From Ziziphus jujuba (taxonomy: Eukaryota; Streptophyta; Magnoliopsida; Rosales; Rhamnaceae), in the NCBI RefSeq assembly GCF_031755915.1, contig NC_083388.1, positions 8,431,001 to 8,495,000 of the forward strand: a stretch of DNA of 64,000 nucleotides. Direction: 5' to 3'. A program made the translations under genes and the position numbers. The notes under the pieces are model-generated. The model did not search any database. It had not been told where the DNA came from and was given only the letters and a program-made list of their open reading frames with translations. Positions 35,156 through 47,850 of the stretch are shown here, piece by piece (the first letter of the stretch is position 1; every line of letters begins with the position of its first letter).

Positions 35156-35867
35156 ATGTCAAAGCTGACCCAACATGATCTCATTGAGATTATCAAAGCA
35201 TTCATGCCTAAGGCACTACAAAAATAGTGGTCTTGCACATGGAACAACATTGTTGAAGATATTGGAGGCTATTACATCGTTATTAAATTATTATTAGTCC
35301 CAAAAGTTTAAACTATTAGAATGTAGGTTAATTATGTATATCAAGCCATTTTGGTCCTTATAAATATCAATTCCTTAAGTGATATGGTTTTATTATGTAT
35401 ATCAAGCCATTTTGATTCTTACAAATGTTAATTCTTTAAGTGTCATATTATGCATATCAAGCCACTTAAGCTATTAGTATATGGGTTTATTATGAATATC
35501 AAGTCATTTTGATCCTTACAAATGTCAATTCTCTAACGGATGTGGGTTTATTATGTATATCAAGCCACTTTAGTCTATTCTCTAAGTGATGTGGATTTGT
35601 TATGTATATCAAACCATTTTGATCCTTACAAATATCAATTTTTTAAGTATCCTTACAAATGTCATATTATGTATATCAAGCCACTTAAGCAATTAGGATG
35701 TGGGTTTATTATGTATATTAAGCTATGTCTAACAATTATGAACCAAAAAAAAAAAAAAAAAACTATGGAAATCCAACTCAGCAGTGTCATGTTGACAATG
35801 CAGTTGTTCCTACAAATTTTGGAGGCAACAAAACCATCGAGAAGAAGAAACAGCGGCTGTTAAAAGC
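35156..35867 (+). pseudogene. Broken paralogue of the 107-aa orphan gene (copy B)
   Basis: Same lesions as 12069-12780: an early TAG, an inserted minisatellite and an A-run. The A-run at about 35745-35761 is longer here and happens to place the repeat-array frame in phase with the homologous tail, giving an open frame of 107 codons (35540-35863) that copy A lacks. Confidence 0.7.
35318..35737. repeat. Degenerate minisatellite (copy B)
   Basis: Counterpart of 12232-12650 with the same eight units; only one base difference seen (GAATGTGG/GGATGTGG). The array did not change copy number after the duplication. Confidence 0.85.
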
Positions 35868-35924
35868 TCTGTTTCTTCTTCTTTTCTTCTTTTCTTCTTT
35901 TCTTTTGCAGGTTAATGTCCTATA

Positions 35925-36874
35925 TTAAGTTTTTAATTGAATTCTTTCGCCTATTTTCAATTTATGTTACGTACATTGATTTTTCAATGGAACTAATTTT
36001 GGAATTCTCTTTTTTGAGGGGGTTTTTGAATTTCAGGTTTTCATTATAGTATTAGCTAGTTTCTAATTAGACATTAGTTTGTTTTTTTTTTTTCTTTTCT
36101 TTCTGATTCTAAGACATCGTTTTTGATAGAATCATGTGGGTTTAATATGTATTATTTGGTAAAAAACAATATAAAGTGAAAACATGGTTTTGTATCACAA
36201 CAAAATGGAAAATATGATCGATATGAGGGAATTATATGATCGTGCAGAGTTCTATGTTTTAGTTATAGGAAAAAGATGTGTTTGTGTTAATATCTTATTC
36301 AAATGGAAATCTAGGTCTAGATTTAATTCTAATTAAGTACATATCGTTGAATGGATTGGGTTCTAAGTAATTTAATGATTAGCAATTTTCTGTGTTGGCA
36401 AGCTATCGATTTTCTAAATAAGACATGAGTACAACTAACTAACAGATTAATTACTATATGAAGCACATCAAATTTTCCATTGTAGTTTGCAAATTCTCAG
36501 CTATGTCATGCATGGCTACCGATATGGTTAATGTTTCATCTATGGGAGAAAATATTCTTCTTTTTCTCATCGTCATCTTTTTTTTTTTTTTTTCAAATCT
36601 ATTTAATATATACTTACTTATATAGTTGTAGAACAAGTTGAAGAGATTAGAAACCAGTCTAAAAGTATTCAATTCTTTTGGGACAATACTTAACCAATCT
36701 GTTAGCTACCCTGTTTGATCTTTTTCAACTTAAGTCATATTGTGCTTTTTTAAGAATACCCATTTGAAGCTTCTATAGAATATTGCAGTTTGGTTCCCTT
36801 TTATGTACCAATTTGCTTGAAACCACAGCCAAATGATGGCTGGTTTTCTGCTTCGTTTATTAGGCAGCTGCTGT
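35925..36874. other. Intergenic sequence up to the solo LTR (copy B), no gene seen
   Basis: Counterpart of 12840-13786, with T-run length differences. Confidence 0.5.
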
Positions 36875-36879
36875 TGTAG

Positions 36880-39800
36880 TGTCAGGACCCGTCCAGAATT
36901 TCTCCCCGGAACCCTAGACAAGCCCTGATCCCAAAGAAATACCACCGAACCTTCCAACGGAAAATCCGGCAGCACCTCCCCTAAGGGTAGGACTAACCAA
37001 AAATTACCTGCACTGAAAACACACTTCAAAAAAAACATCCCCTTATTCCTCCCACGATACCACAAATTGGTTCCACAAATTTCAGCACTTCAAAAGAAAA
37101 CGTGTCCAATACAGTATACAGAGCATTATACAATTAAATGTGGAATTTATAAAATGACAGATAAGAAAGCAATACAGGATAGAGAGGAAAAGGGAAGAAA
37201 TACTTCTTGAACCTTCGGCAACGAACTGAGGCGTTGGACTCGCCCCGGACAATCAACGTCTCCCAACCTGGACCTAGGGGAACGGAATTTAAGAGTGTGA
37301 GATGCTAATCATCTCAGTGAGTGACCCTATCTACTATACAATATAATATCACGATAGTAACATAGATAAATAATAATTAATTGGAAATAATAATTTCTCT
37401 CAAAACCCTTACAATTCTCTCAGTTGGAAAAGTTTCCCTTTTAAAACCTTTTCACAAAACCCTTTGTTCGTATTCCCCGAAAACCAAGACATCAAATAAA
37501 TACCAAAAACGGTAATAACTATATTTTTAATTCCAATACAATATAAAAATATTTATTTTGAAATCTCAGTTTTGAAAATCAGTTGATGCACCCACTATAT
37601 ACCAGTGGCGCCAACAGTACCCAGCGTCCCAAGGTACCGCCAGACAGAAGGTTATAGAAAGAAACCGGCATACGGTCACGTGGCGTCCCACTGCGTCGCT
37701 GCTAACCTGGTGTCCCAGCCATGGAGGGGTGGCCTACCCTCATCCGATGGCAACCACAGGATAACCTCATAATATCACCTGCGCGCTACTCACACCCTCC
37801 TGCGCGCTAATCACATCCGTGTGCATAATATCCATATCACATATAAACAGAACACCAGTACGTGCAAGGTGCATCCAAAAATCAGAAAATCCACATATTT
37901 AATTTATATATCAAATTCCACATTTTGCATAAATAGAGCGGGTTTAAACCATCCGCTTGAACCCGAAAATTCTCCACAATTTCTTAAATCCAATAAATTC
38001 ACCAATAATTCCACAATAAATCAAATAATTACTTGGCACATAGAATTTAAATTCCAATATTTAAATCACACATAATATTCACCAATTAAATTCCCAAATT
38101 TAATTTGAAGGTGGGTCACTCACCTGGAGCACGCAATTAACCTACGATCCACCATGGGATCAATTCCACGACTCACCGGTTGTCAGGACCCGTCCAGAAT
38201 TCTTTCCCCGGAACCCTAGACAGCCCTGATCCCAGGGAAACTCTACCGAACCCTCCAACGGAAAATCCGGCAGAGCCTCCCCTAAGGGATTTACTTACCA
38301 CAAATTACCTACACTGAAAACACACTTCTAACAACATCCCCTTATTCCTCCCACAGACTACAAATTGTTTCCACAAATTTCAGCACTTCAATATAAATAC
38401 AGTAATCCAGTGCAAAATAAATACAACAAGAATGAAAGAAATAGTACAACCGCAATAAAGAAGAACAGGGTACTTCACGAAGTAAAACAGCGAGGAAGAT
38501 CAAGTCCGCTCCGAATGAACACCGACAACCTGGAACCTAGAGGAACGGAATTTAAGAGTGTGAGATGCTAATCATCTCAGTGAGCGACCCTACTACTATA
38601 CCATATAATATCACAGTAATAAGTATAAATAATAATTATTTGGAAATAATAATTTCTCTCAAAACCCTTACAATTCTCTCAGTTGCAAAGGTTCCCCTTT
38701 TAAAACATTTTCACAAAACCCTTTATTCATATTCCCCGAAAACCAAGACATCAAATAAATATCAGAACAGTAATAATTAATTTTATTTTTCCAATACAGT
38801 TTCCAAACATTTTATTTTTAAAACACAGTTCTGAAAATCATTTGATGCACCCACTATATACCAGTGGCGCCAGAGTACCCAGCGTCCCGAGGTACTGCCA
38901 GACAGGAGGTTATAGAGAGAAACCGGCATACGGTCGCATGGCGTCCCACTGCGCCGCTGCTAACCTGGTGTCCCGGCCAAAGGGGGGTGGCCACCCTCTC
39001 CGATGGCATCCACAGGACACCCTCATAATATCAACCGCGCGCTACTCACACCCACCTGCGCGCTAATCATATCCGTGTGCACAATATCCATATCACATAT
39101 ACCATATCACATAATCAGAACACCAGTACGTGCACGGTGCATCTAAAAATCATAAAATCCATAAATTTAAATCATAAAACAGATTTCACATTTTTCATAA
39201 GCATAGCGGGCATAATCCATCCGCTTGAACCGGGAAATTCTCCACAATTTCTTTATAATCAATGCCATAAATTCCATGATTTTCAAATCCACCAACTTTC
39301 AAATCCATCAATTCAAATATCCACATTTTCCCAATAGCATAAATAATGCTCAAAATATCATAATCAAATCTCATAATATTTCATGGGCATATTTTATGAA
39401 AATTGAAATCACCAACATAACCAAATATTTTCCTTGAAATATTTGAAATTCAAATCGTGCCCAATTTACCATTAAAACCACACCAATTTCAAAATCCTCA
39501 AAACCATAAAATAATTTCACATGGCATAAATTTATATAATGCACATTTTCTTAAATCCAATAAATTCATAAACAATTCCACAATAAATCCAATAAATATT
39601 TGGCACATAGGAATTAAATTCCAAATATTTGAATCACACATAATATATTCACCAATTAATTTCCCAAAATTAATTTGAAGGTGGGTCACTCACCTGGAGC
39701 ACGCAATTAACCCATGATCCACTACGGGATCAATTCTACGACTCACCGGTGCTCCTAGAACAAAATTCACAGACAGTCAAATAAATTAATATTTTAATCG

Positions 39801-41648
39801 GGTAAATAATACCCGGTACCCGGGGGTAAAACACAAACGTTATCTTGAATTTACGAGTTATATACCGAATCGAAGCTCGCGTGATGAGGATCACGGATTC
39901 GGTCTTACTTTCCGGTGATCGGACCCGACGGGGTCGGAATCTCGCCGGAAAGCTTTTCGAGTTTCGGCTCCGCAATTCTCCCAAACCGTCGCGAATTGGC
40001 GGAAACGGAAGTCGGATTTGGGTTCAGGAGGTCGAACACTGCGGACTGGAGCTGGCCGGAATTTCGGGTACTCGCCAGAACAGTATTTTCCGGCGGGCCG
40101 CCGCGGTCACCGGCAACCGTCGCCGGCGGCGCGTGCGTGCGGTGGTCGTTGGCTGTGAAATTTTGCAGACTTGTAGATCGTGAGGAGAGCAATCCAACGG
40201 GACCGGCGGTGAGCAAAACGGAGGTCGGACGGCGGAGAAATCACCGTTTGAAGATTTCCGACCCCTCGCCGGAAAACGCTCCGATCCCGGCGCGTCGGTG
40301 GTCCGATGGTCGTGATTTTTGGTGGGTAGGCCGGACTTGAGGAGAGGATGATGGGTGTACGGCGCATGTACTGTATATCGGCCGGAATAGTGCCGATTCG
40401 CGGTGGCCGGCGGTGGAGGGGGAAAAATCGCCGCCAAACTTCGGACGTCCGATCCGGGCACGTCCGGCGGCCGTTCGCCGTGAAATTTGGAGGTTTTGCC
40501 GGAAATGAGGTGGGCAATCTGGATGGCCGGCGTGTGTACAGTAACTAGGCCGGAAAACGTGAAAATGACCGGCGGCCGGTGACTCTCTCTCTCTCTCCTC
40601 TCTCTCTTTCTCTCTCCTCTCTCTCTTTCTCTCTCTTCCCCGAGAGTTTTAACAAATAAAAACCCTGCGTGACACTGTTCATGCCACGTGGACCAATCAG
40701 AAGCTGACACGTGGTATTTCACTGTTCACCGACCCAAAAACATTAAAATAATACGGTATCCGGTAAACTTCAAACGTCCATAACTTTTTAACCGGATGTC
40801 CGTTTTGAGCGTGCCACTAGTCTGTGAACTCGTATCGACGAGCACTTCACAACCATGCATTAGTCAAAGCTCAATTCCCCATAAACAAAAAGTCAACTCC
40901 GGCACCCCTTGGACAGTTTGGACCGCAACTTGTTTCGTCCATAACTTTCAAACCGTAGCTCCGTTTTCGACGTGCTACCAGTCTACGAACTCGTGGCATC
41001 GTGCACTTCGCCACGGTACCCTAGTCAACTCAAAATTCTCACCGAGTCAAAAAGTCAACTTTTGACCCCCTTCGGTCAACGGTCAACCTCGGTCAACGTG
41101 CACGGATTCCAGTGCGATTTGGGACGGGGTGTTACATCGGTGCTCCTAGGACACAATTCACACACAATCAAATAAATTAATATTTTATTCGGGTAAAAAA
41201 TACCCTGTACTCGGGGGTCAAACACAAACGTTAACCAAAATGGTCGAATAATATACCGAATTGAAGCTTGAGCGACGAGGATTACAAATCCGATCTCCAT
41301 CGACCCCAATTCCGCCGGAGGTGGCCGGAAAGCTTCGGTCGGTTTTCAATTCCTCGTATCTTGCAAATCGACGGGAGTTGAGTTAATTGGAGCTCAGAAT
41401 CGGACTCAGAGGGTCCAAATTAGTGGGAAAGGACCGGTTGCACGACCGGTGGCTACCGAAAAATGGCCAAACCAGCGACACACCGGCCGCCGGCGTTGGA
41501 GGCCGATCCCGGCGCGTCCGCTGGCCATTCGGCCGGAGATTTGGCCGCCGGTGTCGCCCAGCTGCGAGCTTTCACGTCGATCGGCGCGTGCGTGGTTCCG
41601 GCGGCCGGAAAAAGTGCAGCAGGGAGAGAGAGAGACGGTCGGTGGGAA

Positions 41649-41686
<38 letters not shown>

Positions 41687-42361
41687 AGAAGAAGAAGAAG
41701 AAGAAGAAGAAGAAAAGGAATCGAGCCCCATGGCCTTTTTTCCCACGTGGGGAAAAGGAAAAAAAAAAGAAAAAGAAAAAGGAAAATAAAAAGAAATAAA
41801 TTCAAATTAATTAAATAATATTAATAATAATATTATTATTTAAAATACTAATAAAATAATATGATTTTACACATGGTTGACATGTGGCTTCTCAACATGG
41901 TGACACATGGTCACCTTCATTAAGTCACACGTGGCACATCATTACGCGTTTAAAAATAATATTAAAAAAATACTATGTTTGAAAAACTCTACAGGTCCAT
42001 AACTTCTAAACCACATGTCCAAATCCGACGTGCCGCTAGTCTACGGACTCGTATCGAAGAACACTTTACAACCATGCATGAGTCAATGCTCAACTTTGCA
42101 TGAATAAAAAGTCAACTCCGGCACCCCTTGGACAGTTTGGACCTCAACTTGTTTTGCTCATAACTTTCAAACTGTAGCTCCGTTTTCAACGTGCTACTAG
42201 TCTACGAACTCGTGCCAACGTGTACGTCGTAACGGTACCTCAATCAACCTAGAATTCCAATTGGGTCAAAAAGTCAACTTTTGACCCCTTGGGTCAACGG
42301 TCAACAATCAACCTCGATCAACGTGCAAAAATTCCGACGTGGTTCGAGATGGGTTGTTACA
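36880..42361 (+). mobile_element. Solo LTR of copy B, split by a nested LTR
   Basis: Same insertion as 13792-16524: TGTCAGGACCCGTCC start, GTTACA end, TSD TGTAG at 36875-36879 and 42362-42366. It differs by a nested 2.96-kb LTR at 38181-41136, a 298-bp loss at 37981 (between two TTCT motifs of copy A), and about 100 bp near 36975-37090 that copy A has lost. That stretch retains the ancestral LTR beginning shared with the nested LTR. Confidence 0.9.
38181..41136 (+). mobile_element. Nested solo LTR, 2.96 kb, copy B only
   Basis: TGTCAGGACCCGTCCAG...GGGACGGGGTGTTACA, same family as its host LTR. The target in copy A reads CTCACCGGTGCTCC. Here CCGGT (38176-38180) precedes and TCGGT (41137-41141) follows, a 5-bp TSD with one C to T change. 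It contains CT-rich runs (40569-40640) and GC-rich blocks with spurious frames. It is absent from copy A, so it inserted after the segmental duplication. Confidence 0.9.
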
Positions 42362-42366
42362 TGTAG

Positions 42367-43802
42367 CGTTGTAAATCAATTTTAACAAAGTGATTTCTTC
42401 ATATTGTGGTACATGTCTCATAACCAAATTGTGGCTCCTTGGTTTATTTGGATATTGGACAGTACACAATTTGAGCCTTTTGATTATTTCTCAAATGCAT
42501 CTAGCTAATTAACTAATATTCCCTGCACCTCATTACATCCAATGATGTGCTATAGTTTTTGCCCATGCTGATGATGTATGTATAAGACATGTTAGTTTTT
42601 TTTATCTATTGATGTCCATAATTAAGGACTGTGTCAAAATTAAACCTATGTAGATTAAAGATCAATTATTTTAATAGGATATATGAAGTAGTTTGGTGGG
42701 ACCTCATTTTGTGGAGTATTGTTCTTTTGAGTTTTCAAAATTTGGGTACTGTATCATAGGGACTCGTGTCCATAGTAATGAATGATCAAGATACCTCAGA
42801 ATCAATCATCAACAACCACTTGCTTCTCCTTTATACCACTTCATCTTCAGATATCAATCATTATAGAAAAGGAGGAAGGATTGAAAGAAATTGGTGATTG
42901 GATTTTTAATTCCAAGGCAGAGATTGTTTTCTCTAAGAGAACTATGCCTACAAATTTGGCTAATATGGATGTTTGGAAGTTGAGATGTTTGCCTAATGAG
43001 AAAGACCCCCTTTTTTTTAGTGTCCAAATTTCCAAAAGTCGTTTCAATCCATCTCTGCCAACTTCGAAATCATACTCCTGACCAACACTTTTATGGGATG
43101 TTTTTGTTTTGGTTCCTTCATGAGGTTCTTCCAGCAGTACTGTGCCATACAACTTGGAAACCCAAATTATGCTTCATAAACACTTCTGAGAATCTGGAGT
43201 TCTTTGCTTTTTTTTTTTTTTATTTGGTTGAGTCATGAATGTTACAATTGATAAAAATGCAGCTTTATCTTGCAAAGTGAAGAAAAGACTCAATCTACCA
43301 AACACCTTTGTTATTTTCATTTGCATCTGTAATTGTGGTTTGGTGCTGGACTAAATGCATCTTTGATCCTTTTGATTAGTATAGTTTCAACAAGTTTTCA
43401 TTGAAATTACACTTTTTTCATCTCCAAAATTTTTTTCGTTCTGGTTGAGTGTATTTTTTGCAAAATTGGATTTTGGTAATTCATAAATGAAGTTTTATAT
43501 TAGATGTTTAGTTAATTTCACTGTGAATGAAGCGATTAATTATGTGGTTACACTTTGTTTTTGTATGCTAAATTCCCATCCTCGTCTTTTCAAGTTGCTC
43601 CATTAATTTTAACCTTCTTTCTCAATCTCCATCTTTTTACAAGAAAAAAAAATGCTACATTAACATTTAGCAGTAAAGTAAGTTGACAAGAAGTAAGTTG
43701 ACAAGGAGTTTTATTCCACAATGAAGATTATGTATTAAAATCATTACAGTACTAACATATCACAAGCAATTTCTTTAATATTTGATAAACTAAATGCTTT
43801 AA
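42367..43802. other. Sequence between solo LTR and Copia remnant (copy B)
   Basis: Counterpart of 16530-17965. The 99-codon frame is at 42782-43081 with two replacements. Not recognised. Confidence 0.4.
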
Positions 43803-43806
43803 TCCC

Positions 43807-44953
43807 ATTCTCCTCGATAAACGTGCTCTCTTGTTAAATCTTTAGTAAATGGATCCACAAGATTATCCTTAGATTTCACATAATCTATAGATATTATTCC
43901 ATTTGAGAACAATTATTTTACAGTATTCTGTCTTCAACATATATGTCAAGATTTACCATTATAATTTTGGTTTTGTGGCCTTCCAATAGCATATTGACTA
44001 TCACAATGTATGCAAATAGCAGGTAGAGATATTGACCATCTTAAAATATCGTTTAGGAAATGTCGAAGTCATTCTACTTCTTCTCCAACTATATCTAAAG
44101 CAATAAATTTAGATTCTATTGTGGACCTTGCAACAAAAGTCTGCTTGGAAGATTTCCAAGATACTGCTGCACCTCCAAGCATAAAACATATATACTTGTG
44201 GATCTTGAATCATTTGAGTCAAATATTTAATTAGCATCATTGTATCTCTCAAGTACAGCAGAATATCTTGTATAATATAATTCATAATCCATAGTATGTC
44301 TTAGACATCTAAGAACTCTAATTATTGTTATCCAGTGATTATTACTAGGATTACTTGTGTATTACTCAATTTGCTAACTGAGTAAGGTGTATCTAGTCTT
44401 ATACAACTCATAACGTACATTAGACTATCAATGATTCGAGAATATTCTAATTCTAATACACAATTCCCATGATTTTTATATAATGGAAACTTTGGGTCTA
44501 TTGGTGTTTTTGAAATATGATCACTATCTTTGTCAAACTTATTAAGCAATTTTCAATCTAGTGCTTTTGAGGCAGAATAAAACCATCTTGAACTCTAGAA
44601 ATTTTAATTTCTAGAATAACATTTGCGATACCCAAATCTTTCATCTCAAATTTACAAATCAAAATTCTCTTAGTAGGTTGAATTATTTCTTTAGTGCTAC
44701 CAATGATGAGCATATCATCTAAATAAACACATACAATCACATAATCATATTTAGTATCTTTCTCATAAACACATTTATCACATTAATTTATTATAAACCC
44801 GTTTGACTTCATTATATTGTCAAACTTTTTATGCCATTGTTTCGGAGCTTGTTTTAAATCATATAACAATTTTACAAGTTCACAAACTTTATCTTCATTT
44901 CCAGGAGCTATAAACCCTTCAGGTTGCCCCATGTAAATCTCTTCATCAAATTC
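43807..44953 (-). pseudogene. Ty1/Copia polymerase remnant, RT to RNase H (copy B)
   Basis: As in copy A, but one base triplet longer near 44750, which leaves the YLDDM block in a longer frame (44740-44558: VCVYLDDMLIIGSTKEI and onward to EIKISRVQDGF). About a dozen mostly transition differences from copy A. It continues, after the inserted LTR, at 47846. Confidence 0.9.
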
Positions 44954-47845
44954 TGTAACACCCCGTCCCAACTCACACCGGAATCCGTGCACGTTGACCG
45001 AGGTTGACCGTTGACCGAGCAGGTTAAAAGTTGACTTTTTGTTCCAGTTGAAATTTCTAGTTGACCAAGGTACCGTGGCGAAGTGCATGATGCCCCGAGT
45101 TCGTAGATTAGTAGCACGTCGAAAACGGAGCTACGGTTTGAAAGTTATGGGCAAAACAAGTTGAGGTGCAAACAGTCCAAAAGGTGTCAGGAGTTGACTT
45201 TTTCTTGTGGTGTAATTTTGTTTTGACTCTTGTATGGTTGTAAAGTACTCGTCGATACGAGTTCATAGACTAGCGGCACGCTTAAATCGGACATTTGGTT
45301 AAAAAGTTATGGACGTTTGAAGTTCGTCGGATACCATAATATTTTATTATATCTGGCTTAAGTGCACAGTGATGCCATGTGTCATCACCTAATTGGTCCA
45401 CATGGAATGAACAGTGTCACCACGATGGCTTTTATTTGACAAAAATCTCAGGGAAGAGAGAGAAAGAGAGAGAGAGAGAGACCGACCGGCCGCCGGAATC
45501 TTCAAATTTTCCGGCCAATTCACATTACACGCGCCGTCCAGACGGAAGCCTCTCCTCATTTTTGACCAAACCCCAAAATTTCACGGCCGTTGGTCGCCGG
45601 ACAGGCCCGGATCGAGGCAGCGAAGATCGGCGGCGATTTTTCCCTCCACCGCCGTTTGCCCTGTTTCCGGCCATTTTCAGGCCACACGCGCCAGCCACCC
45701 CTCACCACCTCCTCAAGTCCGGCCTACCCACCAAATTTCACAGCCACCGGACCTCCGACGCGCAGGGATCGGAGCTTTTTCCGGCGAGGGGCCGAAATCT
45801 TCAAACCTCGATTTCTCCGCCGTCCGGCCTCTGTTTGCCTCACCGTCGGTCCCATTGGAATCCTCTCTCCTCGATCTACAAATCTGCCAAAAATCTCAGC
45901 CAATGGCCACCGCACACACCGCCGTCGGTGAAGGTTGCCGGTGACCGCGGCGGCTTGCCGGAAGTTACTGTTCCGGTGAGTACCCAGTCGCACCGCCGGT
46001 CTTTGTCCACTGTGTTCGACCTCCTGAACCCGAATTTGACATCCTTTTCCACCAATTCATGACAGTTTGAGAGAATTGAGGAGTCAAAACCTGAAAGCTT
46101 TCCGGCGAGATTCCGGCCACCTCGGGTCCGATCACCGGAAAGTAAGACCGAATCCGTGATTCTCATCACTCAAGCTTCGATTCGGTATATAACTCGTAAC
46201 TTTTAGTTGTTGTTGTGTTCGCTCCCCGGGTACCCATTTGGGAATTATCCGATTAAAATATTAATATATTCGGTTGGTGTACTATGGATGTTTTAGGTGC
46301 GCGTACGAGTAGTGGAGTTGATCCTGCGGAGGATCTTAGCTGATTTACGCGCTTAAGGTGAGTGACCCACCTTTAAAAATATTTTGGACAATTAATTATG
46401 TTTAATTGGTATTTAAATTATGCTCATGTGGTACAATTTAATTATGGTTTTATTGTGATTTAATTTATTTATTATGCATGAGCAAAGTATATTTCGGTAA
46501 TAGTCGTACGTGGTTTTAAGTATTATTTTGAGCATAATTGGTTTAAATATTTTATGAAAATATTTGTTAAATTGGTGGTTTAATTTTACAATTATGCCCA
46601 CGGTATTTTATTTGTTGAACATCGTATTACGAGAAAAATTATGGTTTATTTGTTATTGATGTTTTCGTACCGGTTTGTTAAATAAAAGTATGTGGGATGG
46701 TAAGTGTGAAAATTTAATATATTTCCTACGGTAATTTTGGAAAAACGGTACAGTTGGTTTAATAATTATTTTAGACTCATTCATACAGTATTGGTGTTCT
46801 GGTATATGTATATGTGGTTCAGCGCGCAAGTATTATTATTTCTCCCGTGAGTTGCCATTGGACCGTGGGCAGGCAAGTTTGTTATTGGCCACAGCCGCCC
46901 CCCTCCTTGGCCGGGATGATGGTTTCAGCAGCGGTACTGTCAGGACGCCGAAGTGCCGTTTGCAAGTTTCTCTCTTTAATCTCCCCGCCAGTCGGTGCTC
47001 AGGACGCTGGGCATCAGAGGGCATCACCGGTATATCGTGTGGTGCGTCAAGTGTAATTTTCAGATAAAGTTTCAAACCCCAAAGGTGTTCAAAATTTATT
47101 TATTATAATTTATTACATTTTAATTATATATTGGGGTATTTATTTATTTATTGTTTATCAAATGTTTGGTCCCTTGGTTTTCGGGAAGTACGAATATCGG
47201 GTTTTGTAAAATCCTTTTAAAAATGGAACATTTCCAACGGAGTGATTGGTGAGAGTTTTGAGGGAAAATTATCATTTCCAACTATTATTATTTATTTATT
47301 AATTGTTGGTATTAATTCGATTCCTTTATTTGTTATTTTATTATTATTATTATCATTAAAAGTGTTAAGTAGTTAGGGTCACTCATTGAAATGATTAGCA
47401 TCTCACGTTTTTAAGTTCCGTTCCCTTAGGTGCAAGGGGTGGTAGACGTTCTTCCGGAGCGAACCAATTCTCCGCTGCTATCGTGTTTCGAGAAGTACTT
47501 TCGTACTCATTCCTTTCAGTTGAATTATTTCTTTCATCTTTGTTGTATTTCTGTTGAATAGCACTTCATAAAGCTCTGTATACTATTTGGACACTTATGT
47601 TTTATTTATGCACTGGTTTACCGTGATTGTTGTGAAGTGCTGTAAATTTATAGAATCAATTTGTAGTTTTTGTGGGAGGAATAAGGGGATGAGTATAGAA
47701 GTGTGTTTTCAGTGCAGGTGATTTTTGGTAAGTCCTACCCTTAGGGGAGATGCTGCCGGATTTTCCGTTGGAAGGTTCGGTGGTATTTCCCTGGGATCAG
47801 GGCTTGTCTAGGGTTCCGGGAAGGAATTCTGGGCAGGTCCTGACA
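44954..47845 (-). mobile_element. Complete solo LTR, 2.89 kb, inserted in the Copia RT gene
   Basis: TGTAACACCCCGTCCC...GGCAGGTCCTGACA, flanked by the perfect TSD AATTC (44949-44953 and 47846-47850). Removing it joins an RT frame (LEIHQMDVK-type block before, EIYMGQPEGF after). Opposite orientation to the LTRs at 36880 and 38181. No internal region, hence solo. Confidence 0.92.
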
Positions 47846-47850
47846 AATTC

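Larger units (their letters stand above)
23015..45897 (+). repeat. Tandem segmental duplication, copy B (about 22.9 kb)
   Basis: Same order and orientation as copy A. The extra length comes mainly from the nested solo LTR (38181-41136) and 340 bp kept at 29822-30161, minus a 298-bp loss in the outer LTR at 37981. Beyond 45897, copy B continues into the rest of the LTR and the Copia gene, so the right flank looks ancestral. Confidence 0.95.
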
